Shown here in pieces: positions 25,899 to 34,463 of a stretch of DNA of 64,000 bases (within the stretch, counting starts at the first letter, position 1; each line of letters starts with the position of its first letter). The notes beneath the pieces are model-generated. The model was not told where the DNA came from and searched no databases. It was given only the letters and a program-made list of their open reading frames with translations. Source of the DNA: CAIKMD01 sp035605975. GTDB taxonomy: Bacteria; Pseudomonadota; Alphaproteobacteria; ATCC43930; CGMCC-115725. The stretch covers positions 25,722 to 89,721 of the forward strand of contig DATNGG010000040.1 in assembly GCA_035605975.1 (NCBI GenBank), read 5' to 3'. The translations under genes and the position numbers were made by a program.

Positions 25899-27558
25899 GA
25901 CGGCCTCCCGTGGATTGGTTGCTCCGCAAGCCTAAGCCTTCCCGCCGCTTCGGTCCATCGCCTTGCGCCGGGCGCAGCGCCGCGGCCTCCCTGCGGCCCG
26001 AGCCGATCATCAACGCTGCGCAGAGCGAGGAAAGCAGCGCCAACGCGGCGGCGATCAGCATGACGGTACGAAAGCTCGCGAGATAAGCCAGCGCCACGGC
26101 CTCTTCGAGCGCCTGCGCCTCGCCCGGCCGCAAGCCCTTCGGCAGCGGCAGCGCGGCGAGCTTGTCGCGGCTCGCGGCGAGAAAGCGCGCGCCGTCGGGG
26201 CTGAGCGCGAGCCCGCCTGTCACGGCATCAATGGCGTGGCCGAAAACCGCAACCGCCAGCGCGCCGAAAGCCGCGACCGCTAGAAGCGAGGCGATCTCCG
26301 AGACGGCGTTGTTGACGCCCGAGGCGATGCCCGCGCGCTCGGCGCCGACTGCATTGAGCACCGTCGTCGTCAGCGGCGCGATGCTGATCGCCATGCCGAG
26401 GCCGAGGATAAGCATCGGCGGCAGGAAATCGCGCCAATAGGACGCATCGAGCCCGGGCCGCGCGAAGAGCGCGAAGCCCGCGGCAGCGATCAGCGGGCCG
26501 ATGATGAGCGGAAGGCGCGCGCCGAATCGGTCGATGAGGCCGCCCGACCAGGGCGACAGCAACCCGATGAGAAGCGTGAAGGGCAGAAACACCGCCCCCG
26601 CTTCCGCCGCGCCGTAATGGCGCGCCTGGATGAGATCGAAGGGCAGAAAGAAGAACGCGCCGCCGAGCCCGGTATAGAGAAAGAGCGTCAGCAGATTGGC
26701 GCCGCTGAAGTCGCGGGCGCGAAACAACGCGAGCGGCACCATCGGCGCGCGGCGCTTCGCTTCGAGCGCGACAAAGGCCAAGAGAAGCGCGATGCCGACA
26801 AGCAGCGCGCCCCAGACGAAGGGGCTCGGCCAGCCGAGCACGCCCGAGCGGATGAGCCCCAGAGCGAGTGCGCCAAGCCCCGCGACGGCGAGCAGCGCGC
26901 CCGGCCAATCCTGCCGTCGCGGCGCGTCCCCACTTCGGCTTTCGGGCAAATGGCGCCAAGCAATGGCGAGCGTCAGAAGCGCCAAGGGCAGGTTGATGAA
27001 AAAGATCGCACGCCAGCTGATCGCGTCGGCGAGCCATCCGCCGAGCACGGGTCCCAAGGCCGCCGCCATGGCCGAGGCCGCCGCCCAGCTGCCGATCGCC
27101 TTGCCGCGCGTCTCTTTCGGAAAGCTCGCGCCGATGATCGCAAGATTGCTCGGCACCAGCAGCGCGCCGCCGACACCCTGGACGCCGCGCGCGATGGCGA
27201 GTTCGACCGCGCCGCGCGATAAGCCGCACCACAGCGACGCCAACGCGAAGAGAGTGACGCCGATGATGAAGATGCGGCGCCGGCCATAACGGTCGCCGAG
27301 CGATCCGCCGGTCAGCATCAGCGCGGCGAGAAACACCGTATAGGCATTGACCACCCATTGCATGAGGGTGATCGAGGCGGAGAGCTGGGCCTGGATCACC
27401 GGCAGCGCGACGCTCACCGCGCTGCCGTCGATATAGGCCATGCTCGAGCCGAGGATGGCAGCGGCAAGCACGAAGCGCTGTTGCCGCGCCGTGCAAGCTG
27501 GCCCCGCCCCAGCCGCGCGGATCGCGGCTTCATCGCAGGGCCGCGGCTGCGGACTCAC
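25717..27558 (-). CDS. MFS drug/proton antiporter, DHA2 (14-TM) type, with anomalous 3' end
   Basis: A multidrug-type exporter. Residues ~28-525 form about 14 membrane helices, with the motifs GSLGDRYGRRR (motif A) and GVGGALLVPSNLAII, and MAYIDGSAVSVALP in helix 1. Translation starts at GTG 27558. The membrane domain ends near ALMIGSGRREA, but the frame then runs another ~90 residues of low-complexity Arg/Gly sequence and overlaps the downstream cupin gene by 182 bp. A TAG in the neighbouring frame at 25934-25932 would give a normal ~542-residue end, 33 bp before the cupin. A one-base indel, real or a sequence error, is therefore likely. Confidence 0.85.
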   Translation of the reverse strand: MSPQPRPCDEAAIRAAGAGPACTARQQRFVLAAAILGSSMAYIDGSAVSVALPVIQAQLSASITLMQWVVNAYTVFLAALMLTGGSLGDRYGRRRIFIIGVTLFALASLWCGLSRGAVELAIARGVQGVGGALLVPSNLAIIGASFPKETRGKAIGSWAAASAMAAALGPVLGGWLADAISWRAIFFINLPLALLTLAIAWRHLPESRSGDAPRRQDWPGALLAVAGLGALALGLIRSGVLGWPSPFVWGALLVGIALLLAFVALEAKRRAPMVPLALFRARDFSGANLLTLFLYTGLGGAFFFLPFDLIQARHYGAAEAGAVFLPFTLLIGLLSPWSGGLIDRFGARLPLIIGPLIAAAGFALFARPGLDASYWRDFLPPMLILGLGMAISIAPLTTTVLNAVGAERAGIASGVNNAVSEIASLLAVAAFGALAVAVFGHAIDAVTGGLALSPDGARFLAASRDKLAALPLPKGLRPGEAQALEEAVALAYLASFRTVMLIAAALALLSSLCAALMIGSGRREAAALRPAQGDGPKRREGLGLRSNQSTGGRHGGRIISGLARLAIRRYRVHALDRYGTGQQDEGALSRSGDRHADDLDEARAGRRHPGACT

Positions 27559-27582
27559 GTGCGCGCGCTCAAGCCGCCGCGT

Positions 27583-29184
27583 TCACTCGGCGGAAGCCGG
27601 GTAGAGCCGCCTGGCGTCACGATGCAACGCGGCACGCGAGCCCGGCCGCAGATACATCATGTGCCCGCCCGGGTAGAGCGTCAGCGCGATGCGCTCGCGT
27701 GGAATCGTCGCCGGCAGATGATCCACCACATAGCGGCTTGTCATATAAGGGGTGACAAGATCGGTCATGCCATGCGCGATCATCACCTTGAGGCGCGGGT
27801 TGAGCGCGAGGGCGCGCGCCAGTTCCGAAACGGCGCCGACGGAATTGCTCGGCCCCTGCGTACCCCATTGCCATTTGCGGCCGACCTCGCCGCTCAAGAG
27901 CACATAGCGCCGGTCGGTCTTGAAATTGAGCTCGTCGCGCAGATAGGCGACGAAGCCACCGGTCAAAGGCGCGGTGATGCCGGCGAGGATCGGGTCGCCG
28001 CGCCGCGCGACGTAGAAGGAGGGATCGGGATCGGGGCCGGCCACCGACCCGTCATAACGGCTGACCACTTCGCCTTCGCTGTGGTGGATGCTTTTGATGA
28101 ACAGGTCGGTTGGCACGCGCGCGCGCCAGCGCGCGACCTCGGCTTGAGGCAAGCCGATGAGCTCGGCGACTTTCGCATCGAGCTTCTCCACCGCGGCGGC
28201 ATCGCCGACGGGTGCCGCCAGCCCGGTGAGATAGTCGCCGAGGGCAAAGCGTTCGGCGGGCTTCAGCGCCTCGGGCGTCAGCGCGTCATGCTTTTCCAAA
28301 TTGACGGCGGCAAAGGAGGGAAGTTTGAGTGCCCATGCTAGCGGCGCGAAATCGCCCGGCTCGATCAGCGCGAATTCGAGCACCGGCGAGATCAGCACCG
28401 CGCCGCTGACGGCGATGCCTTCATCGCTTGCCAAGGTCAGGGGCAAGCGCGCCGCTCGCAGCCCGCCATAGCTTTCGCCGACGAGATAGACCGGCGAGCC
28501 ATAGCGGTCGAGCTTCGACAGCACGCGGCGGATGATCGCGCCGAGGGATTGGAGGTCTTGGTTGACGCCGAAGAACGCCTTTTGCGCGTCTTGCGGGCTG
28601 GTCGTCGGCAGGCTGTAGCCCGTGCCGACCGGATCGATGAAGACGAGGTCGGTCGCATCGAGCCAGGTGTCGGGATTGTCGATCAGCTTTGGATGCGGCG
28701 GCGGCAAAGCGCGTCCGCCGCCGAAATCGAGAATGCGCGGCCCGAGCGCGGCCATGTCGAGATAGGCCGCGGCCGCGCCGGGCCCGCCATTCAGCGCGAA
28801 GGTGATCGGCCGCTTGCTCTTGTCCTCGCCGTCGCGCGTATAGGCGATATAGAACACCTGCGCGAGCGTCTGCCCTTTGTCGTCGCTGAGCTCGAGCGTG
28901 CCGGCGCGCGCGGTATAGGCGAGTTTCTGCCCGGCGAGCGTTATGGTGTGCGCCGTCACCGCGTCGGGCGGCAGCGGCGGCAGCGCCGCCTCCTTCGCGG
29001 ACGCGCTGCCGGCAGTCTCCGGCCCGGATACGGCGGCCGGCGGCCCGGAGCGCTGCGCGCGTTGCGCAAAGCTGGGCGGCGCGAGCACCGCGCCCGCCAG
29101 CGCCAGGATTAGCAAGATCGCAGCAGCGCGTCCCCAACGCAGCGGCATCACGAATTCGAGAGGCCGCCTACCCCGGATGCGCAT
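27583..29184 (-). CDS. exported S10-family serine carboxypeptidase-like protein
   Basis: A 533-residue exported peptidase of the S10 family. The signal peptide is AAAILLILALAGAVLAPPSFA (about 20-40). The oxyanion segment is ALNGGPGAAAAYLDM, the nucleophile S238 in GESYGG, the aspartate in HGMTDLVTPY and the histidine in YPGGHMMY. GGGAG eight bases before the ATG at 29184 supports this start. Periplasmic S10 homologues occur widely in proteobacteria, usually with unknown substrates. It is 24 bp upstream of the MFS gene and probably in the same transcript. Confidence 0.85.
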   Translation of the reverse strand: MRIRGRRPLEFVMPLRWGRAAAILLILALAGAVLAPPSFAQRAQRSGPPAAVSGPETAGSASAKEAALPPLPPDAVTAHTITLAGQKLAYTARAGTLELSDDKGQTLAQVFYIAYTRDGEDKSKRPITFALNGGPGAAAAYLDMAALGPRILDFGGGRALPPPHPKLIDNPDTWLDATDLVFIDPVGTGYSLPTTSPQDAQKAFFGVNQDLQSLGAIIRRVLSKLDRYGSPVYLVGESYGGLRAARLPLTLASDEGIAVSGAVLISPVLEFALIEPGDFAPLAWALKLPSFAAVNLEKHDALTPEALKPAERFALGDYLTGLAAPVGDAAAVEKLDAKVAELIGLPQAEVARWRARVPTDLFIKSIHHSEGEVVSRYDGSVAGPDPDPSFYVARRGDPILAGITAPLTGGFVAYLRDELNFKTDRRYVLLSGEVGRKWQWGTQGPSNSVGAVSELARALALNPRLKVMIAHGMTDLVTPYMTSRYVVDHLPATIPRERIALTLYPGGHMMYLRPGSRAALHRDARRLYPASAE

Positions 29185-29292
29185 CGGACCATCTCCCGCT
29201 CGAGCCTCAGGCCGAGTGGGTTGCTAGGACCGCTCCTGCCCGGCCGCAAGAGCGCGGCCGGAATGGAGACGGCGCCGCGCGCGCTGCTTGCG

Positions 29293-30495
29293 CTATTTCC
29301 CCTGCGGGTGCAGCTCGGTCCAGGGGTCCTTCACCATCTTGAAAGTCTCGAACTCGACATTGGCGAGCTTGCCGTTTTTCTTCTCGACGCGGCGGATATA
29401 GATGTTCTGGATGATCTGACGCGTCTTGGGGTCGATCGCGAAGGAGCCGCGCGGGCTTTCATCGGTCTTGTAATGGCTCAGGATCGCCATCGCCTGATCG
29501 CCGGTAAAGTTGCCATGCGTCTTCTTGATGACGTCGAAGATCATCGCCATCCCGTCCCAGCCCTGCACGGCGACGAAATCCGGGATGACTTTCGGCCCAT
29601 AGGCCTTCTCCCAGGCCGCAAGGAACGCCTTGTTGGCCGGCCGGTCGGCCGCGACCGAATATGTGCCCGAGCTGACGACGCCGAGCGGGATATCCCCCAT
29701 ATTCGGCAGCTCGCTGTCGATGACGAGATCCTGCGTCGTCACCAGCGTGATGCCCGCCTGCTTCAAGCCGAGATCGCTATAGCTCTTCATCATCTGCGTC
29801 GATTCCGGCCCGCCGGGCACGAAGATGAACAGCGTCTTCGGCTTGGCGTCCTTGATGCGCTGGAGATAGGGCGCGAAATCGACATTCTCGACCGGAAAGC
29901 GCACCGCGCCGACGATCTTGCCGCCGCCGTCGAGGATGCCTTTCTTGAAGCCGCCCTCGGCATCCCAGCCGGGCGCGTAATCGCTCACCGCGATCGAGGC
30001 ATCGCCCTGGCCGTGCTTCACCGCCCATTCGGCCATGGGATAGGAGACCTGCCACAGAGTGAAGGAATCGCGCACGATATAGGGCGATTTGAAGGGCAGC
30101 TCGGCCGCGGCCGCGTTCATATCGACGAATGGAATCTTGGCCTCGGTCATGATCGGCGCGATGGCGAGCGCGTCGGGCGAATAGACGGCGCCGGCGATCA
30201 TATCGACATGGTCGCGGGTGATCAGCTCCTGGGCGAGCCGCTTGGCGACATTCGGCGCAACGCCGGTGTCGTCGCGCTTGATGAGCTCGATCTTGACGCC
30301 CGCCGGCAGGTCCTTCTCGTGCAGCTTCGTATAAAGCGTCAGCCCCTTATCCATGGAGATACCGGGGGGCGCCAAGGGGCCTGAATATGTGGTGATGATG
30401 CCGATCTTGATCGTCTTTGCCGCCGCTTGCCCCGCGAAGGGCAGCCCCAGCGCCATTACCGCAACAAGACCGACCCAAATGCTTCTGCTTCTCAT
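29293..30495 (-). CDS. branched-chain amino acid-type ABC substrate-binding protein (Peripla_BP_6)
   Basis: A 400-residue exported protein. The signal peptide (IWVGLVAVMALGLPFAGQAAA) is followed by KTIKIGIITTYSGPLAPPGISMDKGL, the usual LivK-like start, and ITRDHVDMIAGAVYSPDALAIAPI. AGGAGG precedes the ATG by seven bases. No liv-type permeases or ATPases are adjacent. In metabolic islands such proteins often bind aromatic acids or amides instead of amino acids. The paralogue at 33111 shares its layout and C-terminal pattern (SPRG-I-IDP-TR-I-QNIYIR). Confidence 0.85.
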   Translation of the reverse strand: MRSRSIWVGLVAVMALGLPFAGQAAAKTIKIGIITTYSGPLAPPGISMDKGLTLYTKLHEKDLPAGVKIELIKRDDTGVAPNVAKRLAQELITRDHVDMIAGAVYSPDALAIAPIMTEAKIPFVDMNAAAAELPFKSPYIVRDSFTLWQVSYPMAEWAVKHGQGDASIAVSDYAPGWDAEGGFKKGILDGGGKIVGAVRFPVENVDFAPYLQRIKDAKPKTLFIFVPGGPESTQMMKSYSDLGLKQAGITLVTTQDLVIDSELPNMGDIPLGVVSSGTYSVAADRPANKAFLAAWEKAYGPKVIPDFVAVQGWDGMAMIFDVIKKTHGNFTGDQAMAILSHYKTDESPRGSFAIDPKTRQIIQNIYIRRVEKKNGKLANVEFETFKMVKDPWTELHPQGK

Positions 30496-30687
30496 CGTCG
30501 CGCCTCCTAAAATTCGTCAGTCAGGAACACGCGCGAGGTGGTTTCTTATTGCCGGGGAGCCTAGGCCAATCGCGCCGCCGAGGCAATTCGGACGGGACGG
30601 GGCGACCTCGGGCGCGATCGCGATTCAATCCGCTGCACCGCTGTCATAGAATCGGCGCTTTCGGGATTGGAGACGAGGAGAGCCGCC

Positions 30688-31191
30688 ATGGCCGAGGAGC
30701 ACGTTACCAAGGTTCATCTGACCGCCGAGGATTATCGCCGCCTCCTCGAGCTGCGCCACCAGCGGCCCTCGGAGCGGCAAGCGAAGCCGCATCATCTGAG
30801 GCTCGGTCAACGCGTCGCCGACTGCGTCGCGGCGACCGTCGGCTCCTGGCATTTCATCATCGCGCAATCGGTCATCCTGGCGCTCTGGATCGCGCTCAAC
30901 GTCGTGGCGTTTATCGCTCACTGGGATCCCTATCCCTTCATCCTGTTGAACCTCATCCTCTCCTTCCAGGCGGCCTACACCGCGCCGATCATCATGATGA
31001 GCCAGAACCGGCAATACGAGATCGATCACCGCCATGCCGAGCATGATTATCATGTCAACGTCAAGGCGGAGCTCGAGATCGAGTTGCTGCATCAGAAGAT
31101 CGACATGTTGCGCGAGCAGGAAGTGGCACGGCTCTTGACCGTGCTCGAGAATGTCTCGGCGCATTTGGCGGCCGATGCCGCGAAATCCTAA
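30688..31191 (+). CDS. DUF1003 family membrane protein
   Basis: A 167-residue inner-membrane protein with two adjacent helices (WHFIIAQSVILALWIALNVVAFI and PFILLNLILSFQAAYTAPIIMMSQN), the hallmark of DUF1003, and a charged cytoplasmic C-terminal helix. GAGGAG precedes the ATG at 30688; the in-frame TTG at 30667 has no such site. The family function is unknown. The gene is divergent from the binding-protein gene at 30495 with 192 bp between them, and followed by a hairpin. Confidence 0.85.
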   Translation: MAEEHVTKVHLTAEDYRRLLELRHQRPSERQAKPHHLRLGQRVADCVAATVGSWHFIIAQSVILALWIALNVVAFIAHWDPYPFILLNLILSFQAAYTAPIIMMSQNRQYEIDHRHAEHDYHVNVKAELEIELLHQKIDMLREQEVARLLTVLENVSAHLAADAAKS

Positions 31192-31193
31192 GA

Positions 31194-31224
31194 GCGCGCC
31201 GGGTTTGACGCCCGGGAAACGCGC
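31194..31224 (+). terminator. hairpin after the DUF1003 gene, possible terminator
   Basis: A two-part stem: outer GCGCG/CGCGC and inner CCGGG/CCCGG with a 7-nt loop, beginning 2 bp after the DUF1003 stop. It is followed by TTCCT and not by a real T-run. It may separate this gene from the oxygenase genes that follow. Confidence 0.4.
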
Positions 31225-31274
31225 TTCCTATCATGGCATCCGTGATAAGCGGTGGTGCCGCAAGGGGAAAGCTG

Positions 31275-32498
31275 GTGAGTAACGAGCGCATCTGGCCCGC
31301 AGCGGGCGAAACGCGCCTGCCCTATTGGGTCTATTCCGATCCCGGCCTCTATGCGCTCGAGCAGGCGCGAATCTTCTGCGGTCCGACCTGGAATTATGTC
31401 GCGCTCGAAGCCGAAATCCCCAAGCTCGGCGATTTCAAGCGCACCTTCATCGGCGATAAGTCCGTGGTGGTGGTGCGCGACGGCGCAGGCGGGATCAATG
31501 TCCTCGAAAATCGCTGTGCGCATCGCGGCGCGCAATTCTGCCAGCGCCATCTCGGCAATGCGCAGGAATTCATCTGTCCCTATCACCAATGGACCTACCG
31601 GCTCGATGGAACGCTCCAGGCCGTGCCCTTCCGCCGCGGCGTCAAGGGCCAGGGCGGCATGCCCAAGGATTTCGCGCTGGACCAACACGGACTGCGCGCC
31701 TTGAAGGTGGCGCGTCGCAACGGCGTGGTCTTTGCCTCCTTCGCCGACGCGGTCGAGCCCTTCGAGGACTATCTCGGCAAGGAGATCCTGGCGCTGTTCG
31801 ACCGGGTTTTCGACGGGCGCGGGCTCACCGTGCTGGGCTATTCGCGGCAACTGACGCCCGCCAATTGGAAGCTCGTCATCGAGAACATCAAGGACCCCTA
31901 TCACGCCAGCCTGCTGCACGTCTTCCTTTTGTCCTTCGGGCTCAACCGCGCCGATCAGCCCAATCGCCTCGTGATCGATCCGAGCGGACGGCATGCCGCG
32001 GGCATGACCTGGCGCGGCGAGCAGAAACGCACCGCCGACAATGTCGAGATGCGATCGTTGATCGAGGATCTGAAGCTCGCCGATCCGTCGATGCTCGAGC
32101 CGGTGAAGGAATACGCGCAATACACCATCGTTCTGATGACGATTTGGCCCAATCTCGTCATGCAGCAGCAATCGAACACGCTGGCGATGCGCCAGGTCAT
32201 TCCGAAAGGCCCCAACGCTTTCGAGCTCGCCTGGACCTTCTTCGGCTATGAGACCGACGACGAGGCGATGACGCGCCGTCGGCTGCGCCAAGCCAATCTG
32301 ATGGGCCCGGCGGGCTTCGTTTCGATCGACGACGGCGAGGTCATGGGATTCGTGCAGCAAGGCGCCAGCCAGGCGCCGGGCGCCGCCGGCGTCCTCGAGA
32401 TGGACGGCAGCGGCTGGAGCGAGGAGACGCCGCACGCCGTGACCGAAGGCGAAATCCGCGCCATGTATCGGCACTACCGCAAGGTGATGGGGCTTTGA
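31275..32498 (+). CDS. Rieske aromatic ring-hydroxylating dioxygenase, large (alpha) subunit
   Basis: A 407-residue oxygenase component. The Rieske [2Fe-2S] ligands are C81, H83, C101 and H104 (NRCAHRGAQFC and FICPYHQW); the mononuclear iron histidines are H210 and H215 in IKDPYHASLLH. The sequence style WP..GETRLPYWVYSDP..Y resembles the anthranilate/salicylate dioxygenase group (AndAc-like), so a substituted benzoate is a reasonable guess. GTG at 31275 follows AAGGGGA; an ATG at 31233 is the alternative. It is followed directly by the small subunit, but no ferredoxin or reductase gene is present. Confidence 0.88.
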   Translation: MSNERIWPAAGETRLPYWVYSDPGLYALEQARIFCGPTWNYVALEAEIPKLGDFKRTFIGDKSVVVVRDGAGGINVLENRCAHRGAQFCQRHLGNAQEFICPYHQWTYRLDGTLQAVPFRRGVKGQGGMPKDFALDQHGLRALKVARRNGVVFASFADAVEPFEDYLGKEILALFDRVFDGRGLTVLGYSRQLTPANWKLVIENIKDPYHASLLHVFLLSFGLNRADQPNRLVIDPSGRHAAGMTWRGEQKRTADNVEMRSLIEDLKLADPSMLEPVKEYAQYTIVLMTIWPNLVMQQQSNTLAMRQVIPKGPNAFELAWTFFGYETDDEAMTRRRLRQANLMGPAGFVSIDDGEVMGFVQQGASQAPGAAGVLEMDGSGWSEETPHAVTEGEIRAMYRHYRKVMGL

Positions 32499-32500
32499 AC

Positions 32501-33001
32501 GTGGCCGAAATCAGCAATCCCCGCGAACTTTCGTCCCTGGAGCTGCGCGGCGTCATCGATACGCTCTATGCCGATTATCAGGGCTGCCTCAATGAGGAGC
32601 GTTTCGAGGATTGGCCCGGTTTCTTCACCGAGGACTGTCTCTATAAGATCGTGCCGCGCGAGAACTTCGAGCGCGGCCTGCCGCTCGCGACCTGGCTGTG
32701 CGAAAGCCGCGGCTATCTCCTCGATCGCGTCACCGCCATCCGCAAGACGGCGGTCTATGCGCCGCGCGCGATCCGTCGACTTTATTCGGGAATCCGGCTG
32801 CTCGGCTGGAAAAGCAACACAATCGAGGTGCGTGCCGATTACGCCGCCTTCGAGACGCTGCTCGACGAGATGACGCGCGTCTTCAATGTCGGCGTCTATC
32901 ACGACCGTATCGTCTTCGCGGATGGCCGCCCCAAATTCAAGGAGAAGATCTGCGTCTTCGACAGCGTGCTCGTGCCGAACAGTTTGATCTTCCCGCTCTA
33001 A
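32501..33001 (+). CDS. ring-hydroxylating dioxygenase, small (beta) subunit
   Basis: A 166-residue NTF2-like (cystatin-fold) beta subunit that stabilises the alpha subunit trimer. The pattern IDTLYADYQGCLNEERFEDWPGFFTEDCLYKI, then RAIRRLYSGIRLL, then FKEKICVFDSVLVPNSLIFPL is characteristic of the AndAd/BenB group. GTG at 32501 is used; an overlapping TTG at 32495 would give a TTGA coupling with the alpha stop. Translational coupling to the alpha gene is likely in either case. Confidence 0.88.
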   Translation: MAEISNPRELSSLELRGVIDTLYADYQGCLNEERFEDWPGFFTEDCLYKIVPRENFERGLPLATWLCESRGYLLDRVTAIRKTAVYAPRAIRRLYSGIRLLGWKSNTIEVRADYAAFETLLDEMTRVFNVGVYHDRIVFADGRPKFKEKICVFDSVLVPNSLIFPL

Positions 33002-33065
33002 CGCGTCATCGCGTTCGCGGCATTGCAGCCCAAAGATCCTGGTCCTGGACCGGGGTTCTTGGCCG

Positions 33066-33107
33066 AAAGCTGACAGCTTAAAGCTGAGAGCTAAAAGCTG
33101 ACAGCTC
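33066..33107. repeat. three tandem copies of a 14-bp palindromic repeat
   Basis: Consecutive units AAAGCTGACAGCTT, AAAGCTGAGAGCTA and AAAGCTGACAGCTC lie between the convergent dioxygenase beta gene (stop 33001) and the binding-protein gene (stop 33111). The first unit contains a perfect 6-1-6 inverted repeat (AAGCTG-A-CAGCTT). The array can form cruciforms or a composite hairpin and ends 4 bp before the gene on the minus strand. It could be a terminator or a dispersed repeat. Confidence 0.75.
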
Positions 33108-33110
33108 CCC

Positions 33111-34304
33111 CTATTTGTTCAAGTGATTGTAGACGTCGTGGAAGGTGTAGATCTCCTTGTTGATGAGCTCGCCGTTGCGCCGCTCGATCTGGCGGATATA
33201 AATCGGCTGGACCACGTCGCGCGTTGCGGGATCGATGCGGATCTTGCCGCGCGGGCTGTCGAGCGAGAGCGTTTTGAATGCCGCCATCGCCTTGTCGCCG
33301 TCGATCTTACCCTTGAGCTCGGCGATCACGTGATAGATGCCGGCCATCCCGTCATAGCCCGAGACCGACATGAAATCGGGATGAAGCCCGGTTCCGAAAT
33401 ATTTGGTGTAATCGGCGACGTATTTCTTGTTCACCGGGTTGTCGAGCGACCAGGAATAATTCTGCACCGAATAGGCGCCGATCTCGGCGTCGCTCGCCGC
33501 GCGCGCGGCCTGGGGCGACGCATCGAACAGGTCGGTCGCGCCCAGAAGCTTCGTGCCGGCCGCCTTCATGCCGGTCTGCACATAAAGCTTCGAAAAAGAT
33601 TCGGATTGCTTGGTGCTGGCAAGGAACAGGAAAATCGCCTGCGGCTTGGCATCGGCGATGCGCTGCACGTAAGCGGCGAAGTCGAGCTCTTGCAGCGGCA
33701 CGCCGATCTCGCCCGTGATCTTGCCCCCGGCCTTGGTGAAGGCCTTCTTGAAGGCATCGCCCGCCGCATGACCCGCGACGTAGTCGGCGACGACGACGTA
33801 GCAATCCTTGATGCCGTTCGCCGCCGCCCACTCGCCCAATTTGGTCTCGAGCGCCTCGAGCGTCGAGGCGACGCGCACGAAATAGGGCGAGGTGTCGGTG
33901 ATCGACATGGTGGCAGCGTTCATCACCATGGCCGGCGTTTTCGACTGGGTGATCAGCGGCGCGATCGCAAAGGCGGTCGGGCTGAAATCGATGCCGGCGA
34001 TGAAATTGACCTTGTCGCGGGTAATCAGCTCCTGTGCGAGCTGTTTGGCGCGCTCGGGATTGGGGCCCGCCTGATCGCGCTTCAGAATCTCGATCTTCTT
34101 GCCCGCGACATGGTCGCCATGCTCGCGCACATAGGTCTCGATGCCGTTGCCGATCTGCTGGCCGAAATCCCCGAACATGCCCGAGAATTGCGCGATGACG
34201 CCGATCTTGATCGTGTCCTCAGCGCGGGCTGGCGTCGCCGCCGCAAGCCCCGCCGCAGCGGCAGCCAGAAAAATTGCCCGCAGCCAATGATTACCCCGCT
34301 TCAT
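33111..34304 (-). CDS. branched-chain amino acid-type ABC substrate-binding protein (Peripla_BP_6)
   Basis: A 397-residue exported protein. The signal peptide (LRAIFLAAAAAGLAAATPARA) is followed by EDTIKIGVIAQFSGMFGDFGQQIGNG. The ATG at 34304 has GGGAGGG upstream; the long open frame further upstream lies antisense to the Rieske gene and is a shadow. It is divergent from the VanA-like oxygenase and convergent with the dioxygenase pair, so it sits between two aromatic-type oxygenase systems. Uptake of an aromatic acid is an inference from this context. No permease is adjacent. Confidence 0.85.
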   Translation of the reverse strand: MKRGNHWLRAIFLAAAAAGLAAATPARAEDTIKIGVIAQFSGMFGDFGQQIGNGIETYVREHGDHVAGKKIEILKRDQAGPNPERAKQLAQELITRDKVNFIAGIDFSPTAFAIAPLITQSKTPAMVMNAATMSITDTSPYFVRVASTLEALETKLGEWAAANGIKDCYVVVADYVAGHAAGDAFKKAFTKAGGKITGEIGVPLQELDFAAYVQRIADAKPQAIFLFLASTKQSESFSKLYVQTGMKAAGTKLLGATDLFDASPQAARAASDAEIGAYSVQNYSWSLDNPVNKKYVADYTKYFGTGLHPDFMSVSGYDGMAGIYHVIAELKGKIDGDKAMAAFKTLSLDSPRGKIRIDPATRDVVQPIYIRQIERRNGELINKEIYTFHDVYNHLNK

Positions 34305-34463
34305 TGCGATACCCTCCCCCGTACTCGTCCATTGTCGGACCTTCCACGCAGCATGCGCGGATTCGGCTTCCGGGGCAACCGGTCTCGCCCCCACCATGTC
34401 GAAATTGCCGGCTTGCGCCAAGGCGCTTATCATCCGCTCAAAGCGCGTGAAAGGGAGACGCCG

